DNA from: JBMNGO01 sp050949885
Lineage (GTDB): Bacteria > Bacillota > Syntrophomonadia > Syntrophomonadales > Syntrophomonadaceae
Length of the DNA stretch: 64,000 bases
Assembly (NCBI GenBank): GCA_050949885.1
Contig: JBMNGO010000002.1
Span: 1-64,000, forward strand
Reading direction: 5' to 3'
Numbering within the stretch: the first letter of the stretch is position 1; the number at the start of each line of letters is the position of its first letter. Shown here piece by piece: positions 53,410 to 63,176 of this stretch. The notes below the pieces were generated by a model. That model worked only from the letters and a program-made list of their open reading frames with translations, ran no database searches and was not told where the DNA came from. The position numbers were made by a program, and so were the translations under genes.

Positions 53410-53883
53410 TTATAGGCTCTTCATTTTTTCCCTGATAGCCCGATCAATGTCTCTTTTGGCATCCCGCTGGGAAATGTCCTGGCGCTTATCGTACATTTTT
53501 TTACCTGTAGCTACCGCCAGTTCCATTTTAGCTAGGCCGTTTTTCAGGTATATTTTTAGGGGTATTAAGGTGTAACCTCTTTCCCGGTGCATTCCATAAA
53601 GGTGGTTTATTTCCCTTTTGTTTAATAATAGCTTCTTGGGCCTTAAAGGGTCATGATTAAACTGGTTTCCTTTTTCATAAGGGCTTATATGGAAATTGTT
53701 TACCCAAACCTCGCCGGACTTGACAACAGCATAAGCATCCCGCAAATTGCCCTTACCCATGCGAAGGGACTTTATTTCCGTTCCCTTAAGAACCAGCCCT
53801 GCTTCCAGGGTTTCTTTAATCGTATAATCATGGCGGGCTTTGCGGTTTTCTACCAGTGGTTTGACTCCTTTGCTCTTTGCCAT
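53410..53883 (-). CDS. smpB: SsrA-binding protein SmpB
   Basis: 157 residues, normal length. Signature segments: NRKARHDYTIKETLEAGLVLKGTEIKSLR, NLRDAYAVVKSGEVWVNNFHISPY and the basic tail KKMYDKRQDISQRDAKRDIDRAIREK that follows the mRNA channel. Ribosome site GAGGTG. Lies just upstream of ssrA on the same strand, so the two parts of the trans-translation system can be expressed together. Confidence 0.98.
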   Translation of the reverse strand: MAKSKGVKPLVENRKARHDYTIKETLEAGLVLKGTEIKSLRMGKGNLRDAYAVVKSGEVWVNNFHISPYEKGNQFNHDPLRPKKLLLNKREINHLYGMHRERGYTLIPLKIYLKNGLAKMELAVATGKKMYDKRQDISQRDAKRDIDRAIREKMKSL

Positions 53884-54030
53884 TTACCATGCACCTCGAA
53901 AAATAAACCCTCGCTTTGGTAGTGCTGCTTCCAAAGCCAGGGCGGTTACACATTTGATTACAAATTTGACCACACGTTATTATACTATACCTTTAATCAA
54001 TAGTCAATTCAGCCCCACATCATAATCGCG

Positions 54031-54204
54031 TCAATATTTTGTTTCCATGGCTTCGGCTACGAGTTTTACCCCTATTCCATCCAGCATTGTCTTGATGGCC
54101 ATAATGAATTCAGATATCTCTCTTATCTCAGTGTATAGTCTTTGTACCTCCTCAGCAAATTCTTTCCTGATTATTTCTGCAATTTCTTGTTGAATAGGTT
54201 CCAT
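54031..54204 (-). CDS. 57-residue helical protein of unknown function
   Basis: ATG at 54204 with AAAGGAG 8 bases upstream, stop at 54031. It reads MEPIQQEIAEIIRKEFAEEV then QRLYTEIREISEFIMAIKTM and ends ...AEAMETKY. Highly charged and predicted to be one or two long helices. Encoded between rnr and smpB on the same strand. The good ribosome site and amphipathic pattern argue that it is real. Confidence 0.6.
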   Translation of the reverse strand: MEPIQQEIAEIIRKEFAEEVQRLYTEIREISEFIMAIKTMLDGIGVKLVAEAMETKY

Positions 54205-54258
54205 AAGGGATTCTCCTTTTCTTTGATGATTGCTTTACTAGGCAATTCCTATTTTATC

Positions 54259-54276
54259 AAAGAGGAGATTCTCTTT
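54259..54276 (-). terminator. Weak hairpin downstream of rnr
   Basis: AAAGAG and CTCTTT pair around a six-base loop, between rnr and the 57-residue gene, with only a broken U-tract. Low support. Confidence 0.3.
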
Positions 54277-54329
54277 TTATTTTCCTCCTAATTATCCCAA
54301 AGTACTTTTACGTTAAGATCTCAATAACA

Positions 54330-56438
54330 CTATTCCACCAATTCAAAGTCAATTTTGGCTGCATCGGTTTCGACCCTTACCAGCTGTACCCTTACCCGGT
54401 CACCAATAGCAAACTTCCTGCCCGAATGAGTGCCTACCAGGGTGTAATTCCTTTCATTAAATTCGTAGTAGTCGTCATCCAGGCTGGAAACATGCACCAA
54501 CCCCTGTACTGTGTTTTCCAGTTCCACAAAGAAGCCGAAGGATTGCACCGAACAGATTTGGGCGGTGAATTCTTCACCCAAAAACTCCTTCATATACTGG
54601 GCTTTTTTGATATCCACCAGTTCCCTTTCCGCTTCTTCCGCTTTCATTTCCTGGAGGGTGGAATGCTCTCCTAAGAGGCCCATTTTGTTCTCCCAAACCG
54701 ATCTTTTCCCTTTCAGGCTGCCGTCCAAGAGGGCACTTAGGACCCGATGAACGATCAAATCCGGGTACCTGCGGATAGGACTGGTAAAATGGCAATAATA
54801 ACGGGAAGCCAGTCCGAAGTGCCCCAGGGCTACAGGATAATATTTGGCATGTTTCATGGAACGGAGCATGATCAGGGAAATTAGCTGCTCTTCGGGACGT
54901 CCTTTTATTTCTCTCAACACCTTTTGAAAGGCTTTGGGCTCAGTCTGGTTGGCCCTGATCCTATGTCCGAAAACCCCTAAAACCCGATTGAGGCCAGTCA
55001 TCCCATCCTCATCCGGCTTTTCATGCACCCGGTAGAGGATAGGAGCTTCCCGCCAGTACATATGCTCGGCTACCACCTCATTAGCTTTAATCATAAAGTC
55101 TTCAATAATCTTTTCCCCTACCCCTGGTCTAACTTTTCTAATTTCAGTGGGCGTACCATTTTTATCGACAATTACCTTGGATTCTGGAAAGTCAAAATCA
55201 AGTGCTCCCCGCTCAAGTCGATCCTTTCTTAAAATAGCTGACAGCTCAGCCATCAATTCCAGATCCGGGACTATTTCCGGGTATTCGTTCCTTTCCTCCT
55301 GGCCGCCCTCAGCCAGGATTTTATTAACCGCTGTATAGGTCATACGTTTATCAACGTTTATTACCGATTTGCACAGGTCATAATTAACCACTTTACCTTT
55401 GTCATCAATATTCATCAAACAGCTGATGGCCAGGCGGTCCTCCCCGGCATTAAGGCTGCAGATGCCATTGGAAAGCTCCTTAGGCAGCATGGGCAGCACA
55501 TGGTCCACCAAATACACACTGGTGCCTCTCTTAAAGGCTTCCTGGTCCAACTGGCTGTTTTCCTTTACATAATGTGACACATCGGCAATATGCACTCCCA
55601 GATGATAACCCCTGCCGGTTCTGGCAATAGACACAGCATCATCCAAATCTTTGGCATCCTCACCATCGATGGTAATCATCCGTATGTTTCTCAGATCCCG
55701 GCGTTGGCTTATTTCCTCTTGGCTGACGGGTACGGCCGCCTGTCTGGCTTCTTTGATTACTTTTTCCGAAAATTCAGATCTAAGACCATACTTCCTTATG
55801 ATTACTTGCAGGTCCAGCCCCGGCTCCCCAGTTTTCCCCAGCACTTCGATGATTTTCCCTTCCGGTCCTTTATAGCCATCCGGCCAGGATGTGATGCTTA
55901 CCACCACTTTGTCCCCCACCCGGGCCTTGGCCTTTTTATAGCCTACCACATAAATTGGATAGTACATTCTGGGATCATCGGGAATAACCTGCATAAAGCG
56001 TTTTCCTTTTTCCAGAGTGCCGACAATTTCCTGATTGGCACGTTTAATTATCCTGATAATTGATCCTTCAGGGCGCTGACCATATTGGGCTTCCTTATTA
56101 ACCTGGACAATAACCTTGTCATTGTGCATGGCACCGTTCATATTTTTGCCGAATACAAAGACCTCCGGCTGGCCAGGCTTGTCTGGCAATACAATACCAT
56201 AACCCCGGGGGTTTAAATGCAGAACCCCTTTTACCAGGTTCATCATCTCGGGGAGCCCGAATTTATTTTTTCGGGTTCTTACAATCTCCCCTTCCTTTTC
56301 CAGTTGTCCCAGGACCTTGCTGAACTGTATTTCCTCATCAACTTCTTTGATCCCCAAAACATCCAGGAGTTCTTTATACCCCAGAGGGCGGTAACTCTCA
56401 CGATACATTAACGACAATATGGTTTCCTTAGTAAACAT
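54330..56438 (-). CDS. rnr: Ribonuclease R (RNase II/R family exoribonuclease)
   Basis: 702 residues. N-terminal winged helix and cold-shock domains (GYGIVLPDKPGQPEVFV), catalytic RNB domain with the metal-binding block TIDGEDAKDLDDAVSIAR and HIADVSHYV, then LASRYYCHFTSPIRRYPDLIVHR, and a C-terminal S1 domain (EEFTAQICSVQSFGFFVELENTVQGLVHVSSL). It degrades structured RNA 3' to 5' and works with tmRNA-SmpB to remove stalled mRNAs; the rnr-smpB-ssrA order is common in Firmicutes. Start after AAAGGAGG. Confidence 0.97.
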   Translation of the reverse strand: MFTKETILSLMYRESYRPLGYKELLDVLGIKEVDEEIQFSKVLGQLEKEGEIVRTRKNKFGLPEMMNLVKGVLHLNPRGYGIVLPDKPGQPEVFVFGKNMNGAMHNDKVIVQVNKEAQYGQRPEGSIIRIIKRANQEIVGTLEKGKRFMQVIPDDPRMYYPIYVVGYKKAKARVGDKVVVSITSWPDGYKGPEGKIIEVLGKTGEPGLDLQVIIRKYGLRSEFSEKVIKEARQAAVPVSQEEISQRRDLRNIRMITIDGEDAKDLDDAVSIARTGRGYHLGVHIADVSHYVKENSQLDQEAFKRGTSVYLVDHVLPMLPKELSNGICSLNAGEDRLAISCLMNIDDKGKVVNYDLCKSVINVDKRMTYTAVNKILAEGGQEERNEYPEIVPDLELMAELSAILRKDRLERGALDFDFPESKVIVDKNGTPTEIRKVRPGVGEKIIEDFMIKANEVVAEHMYWREAPILYRVHEKPDEDGMTGLNRVLGVFGHRIRANQTEPKAFQKVLREIKGRPEEQLISLIMLRSMKHAKYYPVALGHFGLASRYYCHFTSPIRRYPDLIVHRVLSALLDGSLKGKRSVWENKMGLLGEHSTLQEMKAEEAERELVDIKKAQYMKEFLGEEFTAQICSVQSFGFFVELENTVQGLVHVSSLDDDYYEFNERNYTLVGTHSGRKFAIGDRVRVQLVRVETDAAKIDFELVE

Positions 56439-56515
56439 GAATCCTCCTTTAATTGGAAAGAAATCTTTTTATTAATTAGTATACCCGCAGAATAATCAGA
56501 TTTTTCCCGGTAATG

Positions 56516-57067
56516 CTAAAACCCAATATCAGCAGCAATTCCTTTCATACTTTCCAGAGCAATGCCTAGAAATTCGTCCAATTCCAGACCCAATTCCTTA
56601 CAGGTGGCCATGTGCTCCCGGTTGGCGCCCTTGGCAAAGGCTTTCTCCTTGAAACGTTTCTTTAGGGATTTAAGCTGAACCTCTTTTAGGTCCTTGTCAG
56701 GCCGGATCAATGCTGCAGCCGTAATAAAGCCGCTGACCGGGTCAGCTGCAAACAAGGCTTTATCCAGGACACTCTTACGCTCCAGTCCATGTCTTTCATT
56801 ATGGGCTTTTACGGCATAAATAATTTCCTGATCCAATCCATGCCGAGCCAGAATTTCAGCACCCATCAAGGCATGTTTTTCCGGCTGTTCGGCAGTAAAA
56901 TCATAGTCAATATCATGCAAGAGTCCAGCTAGCCCGAATTTTTCCTCATCCTCCTGCAAACGCTGGGCCAGTCCTCTCATAATGGCTTCCACGGCCAGGG
57001 AATGATTGATAAGATTAGGTGTTTTAAGGTTGGATTTCAGCAAATTCAAGGCTTCATCTCTCTTCAT
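56516..57067 (-). CDS. HD-domain phosphohydrolase
   Basis: 183 residues. HD superfamily motifs: NHSLAVEAIMRGLA, GLLHDIDYD (HD), EKHALMGAEIL and YAVKAHNERHG supply the metal ligands. The C-terminal half has FAADPVSGFITAAALIRPDKDL and KERFKEKAFAKGANREHM-like helices. Homologues in this group are annotated as HDIG-type hydrolases with unknown nucleotide substrate. Its ATG overlaps the stop of the esterase gene (ATGA). Confidence 0.88.
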   Translation of the reverse strand: MKRDEALNLLKSNLKTPNLINHSLAVEAIMRGLAQRLQEDEEKFGLAGLLHDIDYDFTAEQPEKHALMGAEILARHGLDQEIIYAVKAHNERHGLERKSVLDKALFAADPVSGFITAAALIRPDKDLKEVQLKSLKKRFKEKAFAKGANREHMATCKELGLELDEFLGIALESMKGIAADIGF

Positions 57068-57822
57068 GGTTCGCCCTCCTTTTTAATAAAACAAGCTATT
57101 TTTTCCGCTAATAATACTTTTTCCTGCCCCATAGTCGCCACGTGTGGAGAGTTCTGCAGCTTAACCATGGTCACGGGAGCCCCAGTGATTTTTCCTGCTA
57201 AATAGTCCCCGCTCTTTTTCATAATTGTCTCATCCTTCAAGGATTGTACCACAAGTATGGGAAGCTTTACTTCCCCAAGCTTATCTACTACTGTATGACG
57301 AAGTTCCTGCATTTGCAAAAAAGCTGCCACTGGATTGCATGGATAAGCAAACCTGCCCATTTCCTGCATTCTTAACTGGTGTTGCCAGTTTATTTTGGGC
57401 ACATAGGGGCACAGATATTTAAGGAGGGGAGCCAGGGCTGCTAATACGGGAAAAAACCTAATAAATATGGGAGCATTTATAGTGATTATCCCCTTCAGTT
57501 CTGGATTTGATAACCCGCAATAAATAGCCAGCAGCCCTCCTAAAGATAATCCCCCTATAAAAACCCTAGGGTATTCCTTTTGGAGATTCTTACACTCTTC
57601 GGCAGCAGCGTCGGCCCAATTCTGCCAGGTAGTCTGATTCAATTCACGAGGAGATGTTCCATGCCCCGGCAATAACATGCCCCTAACAGTGCAGCCATTC
57701 ATCTGGTGAATCAGCTGAGCCGTTGGCAACACTTCCGATGGTGTGGCGGTAAATCCATGTATAAACAGCAAGGCTGTATTACTATGGCCTCGTATAATAA
57801 ATGGGCTTTTACCTATGGGCAC
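57064..57822 (-). CDS. Carboxylesterase-like alpha/beta hydrolase
   Basis: 252 residues. Like Est30-type carboxylesterases it has LLFIHGFTATPSE (oxyanion loop), the nucleophile elbow FIGGLSLGGLLAIYCG (Ser), an acid near VVQSLKDETI and the histidine in NSPHVATM. In many Firmicutes such a gene stands beside rnr-smpB. Cytoplasmic, no signal peptide. Substrate probably short-chain esters or a lipid; not determinable here. Confidence 0.88.
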   Translation of the reverse strand: MPIGKSPFIIRGHSNTALLFIHGFTATPSEVLPTAQLIHQMNGCTVRGMLLPGHGTSPRELNQTTWQNWADAAAEECKNLQKEYPRVFIGGLSLGGLLAIYCGLSNPELKGIITINAPIFIRFFPVLAALAPLLKYLCPYVPKINWQHQLRMQEMGRFAYPCNPVAAFLQMQELRHTVVDKLGEVKLPILVVQSLKDETIMKKSGDYLAGKITGAPVTMVKLQNSPHVATMGQEKVLLAEKIACFIKKEGEP

Positions 57823-57848
57823 TGCTACTCACCCCACTTGCTTATGTT

Positions 57849-57880
57849 AAAAAAAAGGCAAGCATTTTGCCGCTTGCCTT
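57849..57880 (-). terminator. hppA terminator
   Basis: On the minus strand, AAGGCAAGC and GCTTGCCTT pair around an eight-base loop and are followed by eight T. It lies 23 bp past the hppA stop. Confidence 0.85.
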
Positions 57881-57902
57881 ACGCTAAACTTTTTCTGGTA
57901 AA

Positions 57903-59888
57903 TTAAATAAATAGAGGTACAAAAACCAGGGATACTATGGCCATAAGTTTTAACAAAATATTCAAGGAAGGGCCGGAAGTATCCTTACAGGGGTCTCCTA
58001 CCGTATCACCCACAACTCCTGCCGCATGAGCTTCACTGCCCTTACCTCCGTAATTACCTCTTTCAATATATTTTTTGGCATTATCCCAGGCTCCTCCTGC
58101 GTTGGCCAACATAATGGCCAGGCATAAACCTGAGGCAATAGAACCGGCTAGCATCCCTGCCAGGGCCTCAACTCCCAGGATTAAACCCACAGTAACAGGA
58201 GAAATAATAGCCATCAAACCAGGGACTACCATCTCTTTGATGGCGGAACGGGTACTGATGTCAACACAGCGTGCATAATCGGCCTTGGCCTTACCTTCCA
58301 TGAGACCCTTGATTTCTCTAAACTGTCTTCTGACTTCTTCCACCATTTCAGAAGCAGCCCGTCCTACTGCACCAAGGGTTAAAGCACAGAAGAAAAATGG
58401 CAGCATGGCTCCAATCAGCACTCCCACAATTACATGGGGCTTCAGTAAGTCCACTGACTCAATTCCAGCCACCTGGGAAAAGGCCGTAAGCAATGCCAGG
58501 GCGGTTAAGGCTGCCGATCCAATGGCAAATCCTTTACCGATGGCAGCGGTAGTATTGCCTACAGAATCCAGACGATCGGTAGTTTCACGCACTTTGTGAG
58601 GCAGCTCAGCCATTTCCGCAATACCTCCGGCATTATCAGCAATCGGCCCGTAGGCATCAACTGCCACCACCATTCCTGTTGTAGCCAGCATACCTACAGC
58701 AGAGATAGCTATTCCGTAAAGTCCTGCACCTTCTGCACCGCCTGCAACTATAAAGGAAATTATTATGGCAGCACAAATGACTAAAATGGGTAGAATAGTA
58801 GAAAACATTCCTACTCCCAATCCGGCAATAATGGTGGTAGCCGGTCCGGTCAAGGAAGCTTTGGCTATGCTTTGCACAGGCTTATATTCATCTGAAGTAT
58901 AATACTGGGTGATAAAAGCAATAATATTGCCAGCTACTAAACCTGCCACAATAGCCCAGAATACGCCAAATAATTCTGCCGGCAAAATAAATTTTACGGC
59001 CAAATAAGCCACCAGAATAGAAAGTGCCAGGGCGGCATAGGTTCCCATGTTTAAAGCTTTCATAGGATTGGATTTTTCATCGGTTTTTACAAAAAAGGTA
59101 CCTATTATGGAAGCAACAATACCACCGGCAGCCATTATCATGGGCAGTACTATGCCCTCAATACCGATTAACACAACTCCCAGGGTCATTGCGGCTATAA
59201 TCGAACCTACAAAAGACTCAAAAAGGTCTGCGCCCATACCAGCCACGTCACCAACATTATCACCAACATTATCGGCAATGGTAGCCGGATTACGCGGATC
59301 GTCCTCAGGTATGCCTGCTTCAACTTTTCCTACTAGATCAGCCCCCACATCGGCCGCTTTGGTATAGATACCGCCGCCCACACGGCCAAAGAGGGCGATA
59401 GAACTGCCCCCCAGAGCAAAACCATTCACAATGGTAGGATCTCTAAAAATCAAATAAAGAACTCCCAGGCCCAAAAGCCCCAGGCCCGAAACACACATTC
59501 CCATTACGGCACCACCAGAAAAGGCTATACCTAAAGCTGCATTCTGCGATTTTTGAGCAGCATTGGCAGTACGAACATTAGCCTTGGTAGCCACACTCAT
59601 GCCTATGTATCCAGCCAGGGCAGAACTAAAGGCACCAGTCAGGAAACAAGCGGCGGTTTGCCAGCTCCCCAGAGCAAATCCTATAACCAGAAAAACCACC
59701 ACAACAAACATTGCCAGTGAGGTGTACTGTCTTTCCAGAAAAGCCATTGCCCCTTCATGTATATGGGTAGCTATCTCAACCATTTTTTCGTTCCCTGGTT
59801 CTGCCTTACTAACTTTTCCTGCCAGAAAAAGGGCAAACAAAAGCGCCAGAGCCCCTCCCGCAGGAGCAAAAATCGCCAGGTTCTCCAT
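57903..59888 (-). CDS. hppA: Membrane-bound ion-translocating pyrophosphatase
   Basis: 661 residues with about 16 membrane spans. The pyrophosphate/Mg site is clear: ADVGADLVGKVEAGIPEDDP, RNPATIADNVGDNVGDVAGMGADLFES, VVAVDAYGPIADNAGGIAEMA, and the closing VVGDTVGDPCKDTSGPSLN. Alanine in GNTTAAIGKG, where potassium-independent enzymes have lysine, points to the K+-dependent class. Whether it pumps Na+ or H+ is not settled by eye. It saves energy from pyrophosphate, common in anaerobic Peptococcaceae. Single-gene transcript with its own terminator. Confidence 0.96.
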   Translation of the reverse strand: MENLAIFAPAGGALALLFALFLAGKVSKAEPGNEKMVEIATHIHEGAMAFLERQYTSLAMFVVVVFLVIGFALGSWQTAACFLTGAFSSALAGYIGMSVATKANVRTANAAQKSQNAALGIAFSGGAVMGMCVSGLGLLGLGVLYLIFRDPTIVNGFALGGSSIALFGRVGGGIYTKAADVGADLVGKVEAGIPEDDPRNPATIADNVGDNVGDVAGMGADLFESFVGSIIAAMTLGVVLIGIEGIVLPMIMAAGGIVASIIGTFFVKTDEKSNPMKALNMGTYAALALSILVAYLAVKFILPAELFGVFWAIVAGLVAGNIIAFITQYYTSDEYKPVQSIAKASLTGPATTIIAGLGVGMFSTILPILVICAAIIISFIVAGGAEGAGLYGIAISAVGMLATTGMVVAVDAYGPIADNAGGIAEMAELPHKVRETTDRLDSVGNTTAAIGKGFAIGSAALTALALLTAFSQVAGIESVDLLKPHVIVGVLIGAMLPFFFCALTLGAVGRAASEMVEEVRRQFREIKGLMEGKAKADYARCVDISTRSAIKEMVVPGLMAIISPVTVGLILGVEALAGMLAGSIASGLCLAIMLANAGGAWDNAKKYIERGNYGGKGSEAHAAGVVGDTVGDPCKDTSGPSLNILLKLMAIVSLVFVPLFI

Positions 59889-59941
59889 AATAAATACATC
59901 ATCTCCTTGCTATATTAAGAGGTGAATTTGATTGCCTGCAA

Positions 59942-60169
59942 TTATAAAATGGCCAGTCCCAATGTTATAGCCATAAAAACGGTAGCAAGAATACCGGTAA
60001 TTTTGGCCAGCAATTCATCCAGACCCTTTTTTTTGCCTCCGAAGATGGCCTCACTGCCGCCGGCTATACTACCTGACAATCCTGCACTTTTTCCGGATTG
60101 CAACAAAATAGTAGTAATCATAGCTATAGCCAAAATTGTCTGTAATACCAAGAGTATTGTTTTTAGCAA
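59942..60169 (-). CDS. secG: Preprotein translocase subunit SecG
   Basis: 75 residues from a TTG at 60169 preceded by GGAGGTG; an upstream ATG frame exists but has no ribosome site and would make an atypically long protein. Two membrane spans (TILLVLQTILAIAMITTILLQ and ITGILATVFMAITLGLAI) flank the conserved loop QSGKSAGLSGSIAGGSEAIFG. Partner of SecYE in protein export. Downstream of eno, as in many Firmicutes. Confidence 0.93.
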   Translation of the reverse strand: MLKTILLVLQTILAIAMITTILLQSGKSAGLSGSIAGGSEAIFGGKKKGLDELLAKITGILATVFMAITLGLAIL

Positions 60170-60265
60170 TCTTTCACCTCCATTCATAAACCTACACAGG
60201 CCAAAGATTATTTTAGCACACATTAATTAGATAGTACAATATTCACCGGCAATTAAAGGAATTCT

Positions 60266-61558
60266 TCAAAATTTCCCATGCAAGCCGTAAAAAGCTTCTA
60301 TTCCCCGGTAGATTGAGAACACATCAAGCTCTTCTTCAATTCGTAAAAGCTGATTGTATTTTGCAACCCGGTCAGTTCTGGCAGGTGCACCGGTCTTTAT
60401 CTGCCCTGCATTAGTTGCCACAGCGACATCTGCTATGGTAGAGTCTTCCGTTTCTCCAGAACGATGGGAAATCACCGAGGTGTAGCCTGCCCTCTTAGCC
60501 ATTTCAATGGTTTCCAGGGTTTCTGTAAGGGTTCCTATCTGATTGAGCTTTATTAGAATGCTGTTGCAGATATCCAATTCGATTCCCCTGGCTAATCGTT
60601 CAACATTAGTTACAAACAGGTCATCACCCACTAATTGGATGCGCCTGCCTAATTTTTCACTCAGCACCTTCCAACCATTCCAGTCATCTTCAGCCAGGCC
60701 GTCTTCAATAGAAATAACGGGATATTTTTGAATCAACCGTTCATAGAAATCTACCATTTCTTCTGATGAAAAGACCTGGTTGGTACTATTGAGGTAATAC
60801 TTATTATCTTTGCATAATTCGGTAGCCGCCACATCCAGAGCCAGGTTGATGTCTTGGCCCGGTCTATATCCGGCTGCTTCGATGGCTTGCAGGATCACGT
60901 CGAGAGCCGCCTCATTGGATGGCAGGTTAGGAGCAAAGCCTCCTTCGTCTCCTATTGATGTCCCCAGCCCTTTATCATTGAGTACTTTTTTCAGGCTGTG
61001 GTAGACCTCCACGCCCATTCGCAGTCCTTCTGCAAAATTAGCTGACCCGGTAGGGATAACCATAAACTCCTGGATATCAACATTGTTATCAGCATGTTTT
61101 CCGCCATTTAGAATGTTCATCATGGGAACCGGTATTTCTCTGGCGTTAACCCCTCCGATGTACTGGTATAAGGGCAAACCCACATGTTTAGCTGCTGCCC
61201 GGGCCACCGCCAATGATACTCCCAAAATCGCATTGGCCCCCAATTTGCTCTTATTCTGCGTAGCATCCAGGTCAATCATGGCCATGTCAATATCAACTTG
61301 CCTGATTGCCTCCATGCCTATTATTTCTGGAGCAATAATATTATTTACATGTTCAACCGCCTTGAGTACTCCTTTCCCGTTATACCGATTTTTGTCGCCG
61401 TCTCTTAATTCCACTGCTTCATGAGCACCCGTTGATGCTCCCGAAGGGACTATGGCTCTTTCCATCGTCCCATCTTCAAGGATTACCTCTACTTCTACAG
61501 TTGGGTTACCTCTAGAATCCAGCACTTCCCGGGCAAAAAGGTCAATAATAGTACTCAT
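60266..61558 (-). CDS. eno: Enolase
   Basis: 430 residues. Converts 2-phosphoglycerate to phosphoenolpyruvate. Visible: REVLDSRGNPTVEVEV, GASTGAHEAVELRDGD, the metal ligands in AIDLDATQ-type and SIEDGLAEDDW, LVGDDLFVTN, and the signature ILIKLNQIGTLTET followed by SHRSGETEDSTIAD. Start ATG 61558 after AAAGGAGAG. Downstream of gpmI in the glycolytic operon. Confidence 0.98.
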   Translation of the reverse strand: MSTIIDLFAREVLDSRGNPTVEVEVILEDGTMERAIVPSGASTGAHEAVELRDGDKNRYNGKGVLKAVEHVNNIIAPEIIGMEAIRQVDIDMAMIDLDATQNKSKLGANAILGVSLAVARAAAKHVGLPLYQYIGGVNAREIPVPMMNILNGGKHADNNVDIQEFMVIPTGSANFAEGLRMGVEVYHSLKKVLNDKGLGTSIGDEGGFAPNLPSNEAALDVILQAIEAAGYRPGQDINLALDVAATELCKDNKYYLNSTNQVFSSEEMVDFYERLIQKYPVISIEDGLAEDDWNGWKVLSEKLGRRIQLVGDDLFVTNVERLARGIELDICNSILIKLNQIGTLTETLETIEMAKRAGYTSVISHRSGETEDSTIADVAVATNAGQIKTGAPARTDRVAKYNQLLRIEEELDVFSIYRGIEAFYGLHGKF

Positions 61559-61610
61559 CAATTACTCTCCTTTCTTTGTACAATACTGCAAGTATATTTA
61601 CATCTGCGGG

Positions 61611-63176
61611 CTATCTTAATTCTGCAAAATGTCCAGCTTTCTCTACTAGAGACCTGCCTGTCATCTCTTTTGGTACAGCAATTCCTAATAGCTCCAGAAT
61701 AGTAGGAGCAATATCTTCAAGAGATCCATTCTCCCGAAGGCTATTTCCCAGATGATCATTGGAGACGAGCACAAAAGGTACCTGATTAGTTGTGTGGGCA
61801 GTATATGGGCTGCCATTTTCCGGTGACAGCATCATTTCACAATTGCCATGATCAGCCGTGATGATAACAATTCCATTGAATTTCAGTACCTCTTTAACTA
61901 CCTGCATCAAACACCAATCAACGGTCTTGATCGCTTGGATGGCTGCTGGCAGTACCCCGGTGTGCCCTACCATGTCAGGATTGGCATAGTTTATAATTAT
62001 CACATCATAGTACTCTCTTCGGATCTCCTTAATAACCCTCTCTGTTACCTCTATGGCGCTCATTTCCGGTTTAAGGTTGTATGTCTCAATTTTAGGGGAA
62101 GGGATTAGGACTCTGTCTTCCCCTGGATTGGGTTCTTCAACACCGCCATTGAAGAAAAAAGTAACATGGGCATACTTTTCCGTCTCAGCAATTCTCAGCT
62201 GTCTTAGCTGGTGCGCTGCCAATACCTCACCCAGGGTATTATCCAAGTTTTGGGGAGTAAAGGCCACCGGAGCAATTATATCCACGTCATACTGGGTCAT
62301 ACAGACAAAATGAACCTGGGGACGAACCTCCCGGGGAAAAGTGTTTAGTTCAGGGTCAACAAAAGCACGAGTTATTTGTCTGGCCCGATCGGCCCGAAAA
62401 TTAAAGAAAATTACTGCATCCTGGTCTTTTACAGTTCCAACCGGATTGGCTTTTTCGTCAATAATCACTACCGGCTCTACAAATTCATCACTTATACGGG
62501 CTTCGTAACTGTCCTGGATAGCTGCAAAAGCATTAGCTGCTTTATTTCCTTGACCCAGAACCATAGCCTGATATGCCTTTTCAATCCGATCCCACCGGTT
62601 GTCCCGGTCCATGCCGTAGAACCTTCCCCCCAGGGTAGCAATTTTTCCCAAGCCCACCTGTTTAAATTTATCCTCCAGGGCAATTATATAATTTTGAGCA
62701 GTCTTGGGCCCTACATCTCTTCCATCCAAAAAAGCGTGGATGTATACCTCTCTCATCTGTTGCTGTTGGGCCATATCTAAAAGTGCGAACAAGTGGCTAA
62801 GGTGGCTGTGAACCCCACCATCAGATAACAGGCCCATAAAATGTATGGCACCCTGATTTTTTTTTGCATAGGCAAAAGCTTTGATGAGTTCAGGATTGGA
62901 AAAAAAAGATCCATCCTCAATAGCTTTGCTGATCCGAGTAATTTCTTGATAAACTACTCTTCCCGCTCCTATATTAAGGTGTCCAACCTCAGAGTTGCCC
63001 ATTTGCCCGGAAGGCAGCCCCACCTCTATGCCGCTGCAGGTTAACAAGGTATGGGGATATTTGCTTTGTAAGGTCAGAAAGTTTTCAGGGTTGGCCAGGG
63101 AGATAGCATTATCCTCGGTTTCCGCCCCGCTCCCCCAACCGTCCAAAATCATTAGAACCAGAGGCCTACTACTCAT
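61611..63176 (-). CDS. gpmI: 2,3-bisphosphoglycerate-independent phosphoglycerate mutase
   Basis: 521 residues, manganese-type. The phosphoserine site QMGNSEVGHLNIGAGR, DGRDVGPKTA, FFNFRADRARQ, and the alkaline-phosphatase-fold metal sites NYANPDMVGHTG and ITADHGNCEMM are all present. Interconverts 3- and 2-phosphoglycerate. ATG 63176 follows GGAGGTGGCACAAA and overlaps the tpiA end by 8 bp, so the two are translationally coupled. Confidence 0.98.
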   Translation of the reverse strand: MSSRPLVLMILDGWGSGAETEDNAISLANPENFLTLQSKYPHTLLTCSGIEVGLPSGQMGNSEVGHLNIGAGRVVYQEITRISKAIEDGSFFSNPELIKAFAYAKKNQGAIHFMGLLSDGGVHSHLSHLFALLDMAQQQQMREVYIHAFLDGRDVGPKTAQNYIIALEDKFKQVGLGKIATLGGRFYGMDRDNRWDRIEKAYQAMVLGQGNKAANAFAAIQDSYEARISDEFVEPVVIIDEKANPVGTVKDQDAVIFFNFRADRARQITRAFVDPELNTFPREVRPQVHFVCMTQYDVDIIAPVAFTPQNLDNTLGEVLAAHQLRQLRIAETEKYAHVTFFFNGGVEEPNPGEDRVLIPSPKIETYNLKPEMSAIEVTERVIKEIRREYYDVIIINYANPDMVGHTGVLPAAIQAIKTVDWCLMQVVKEVLKFNGIVIITADHGNCEMMLSPENGSPYTAHTTNQVPFVLVSNDHLGNSLRENGSLEDIAPTILELLGIAVPKEMTGRSLVEKAGHFAELR

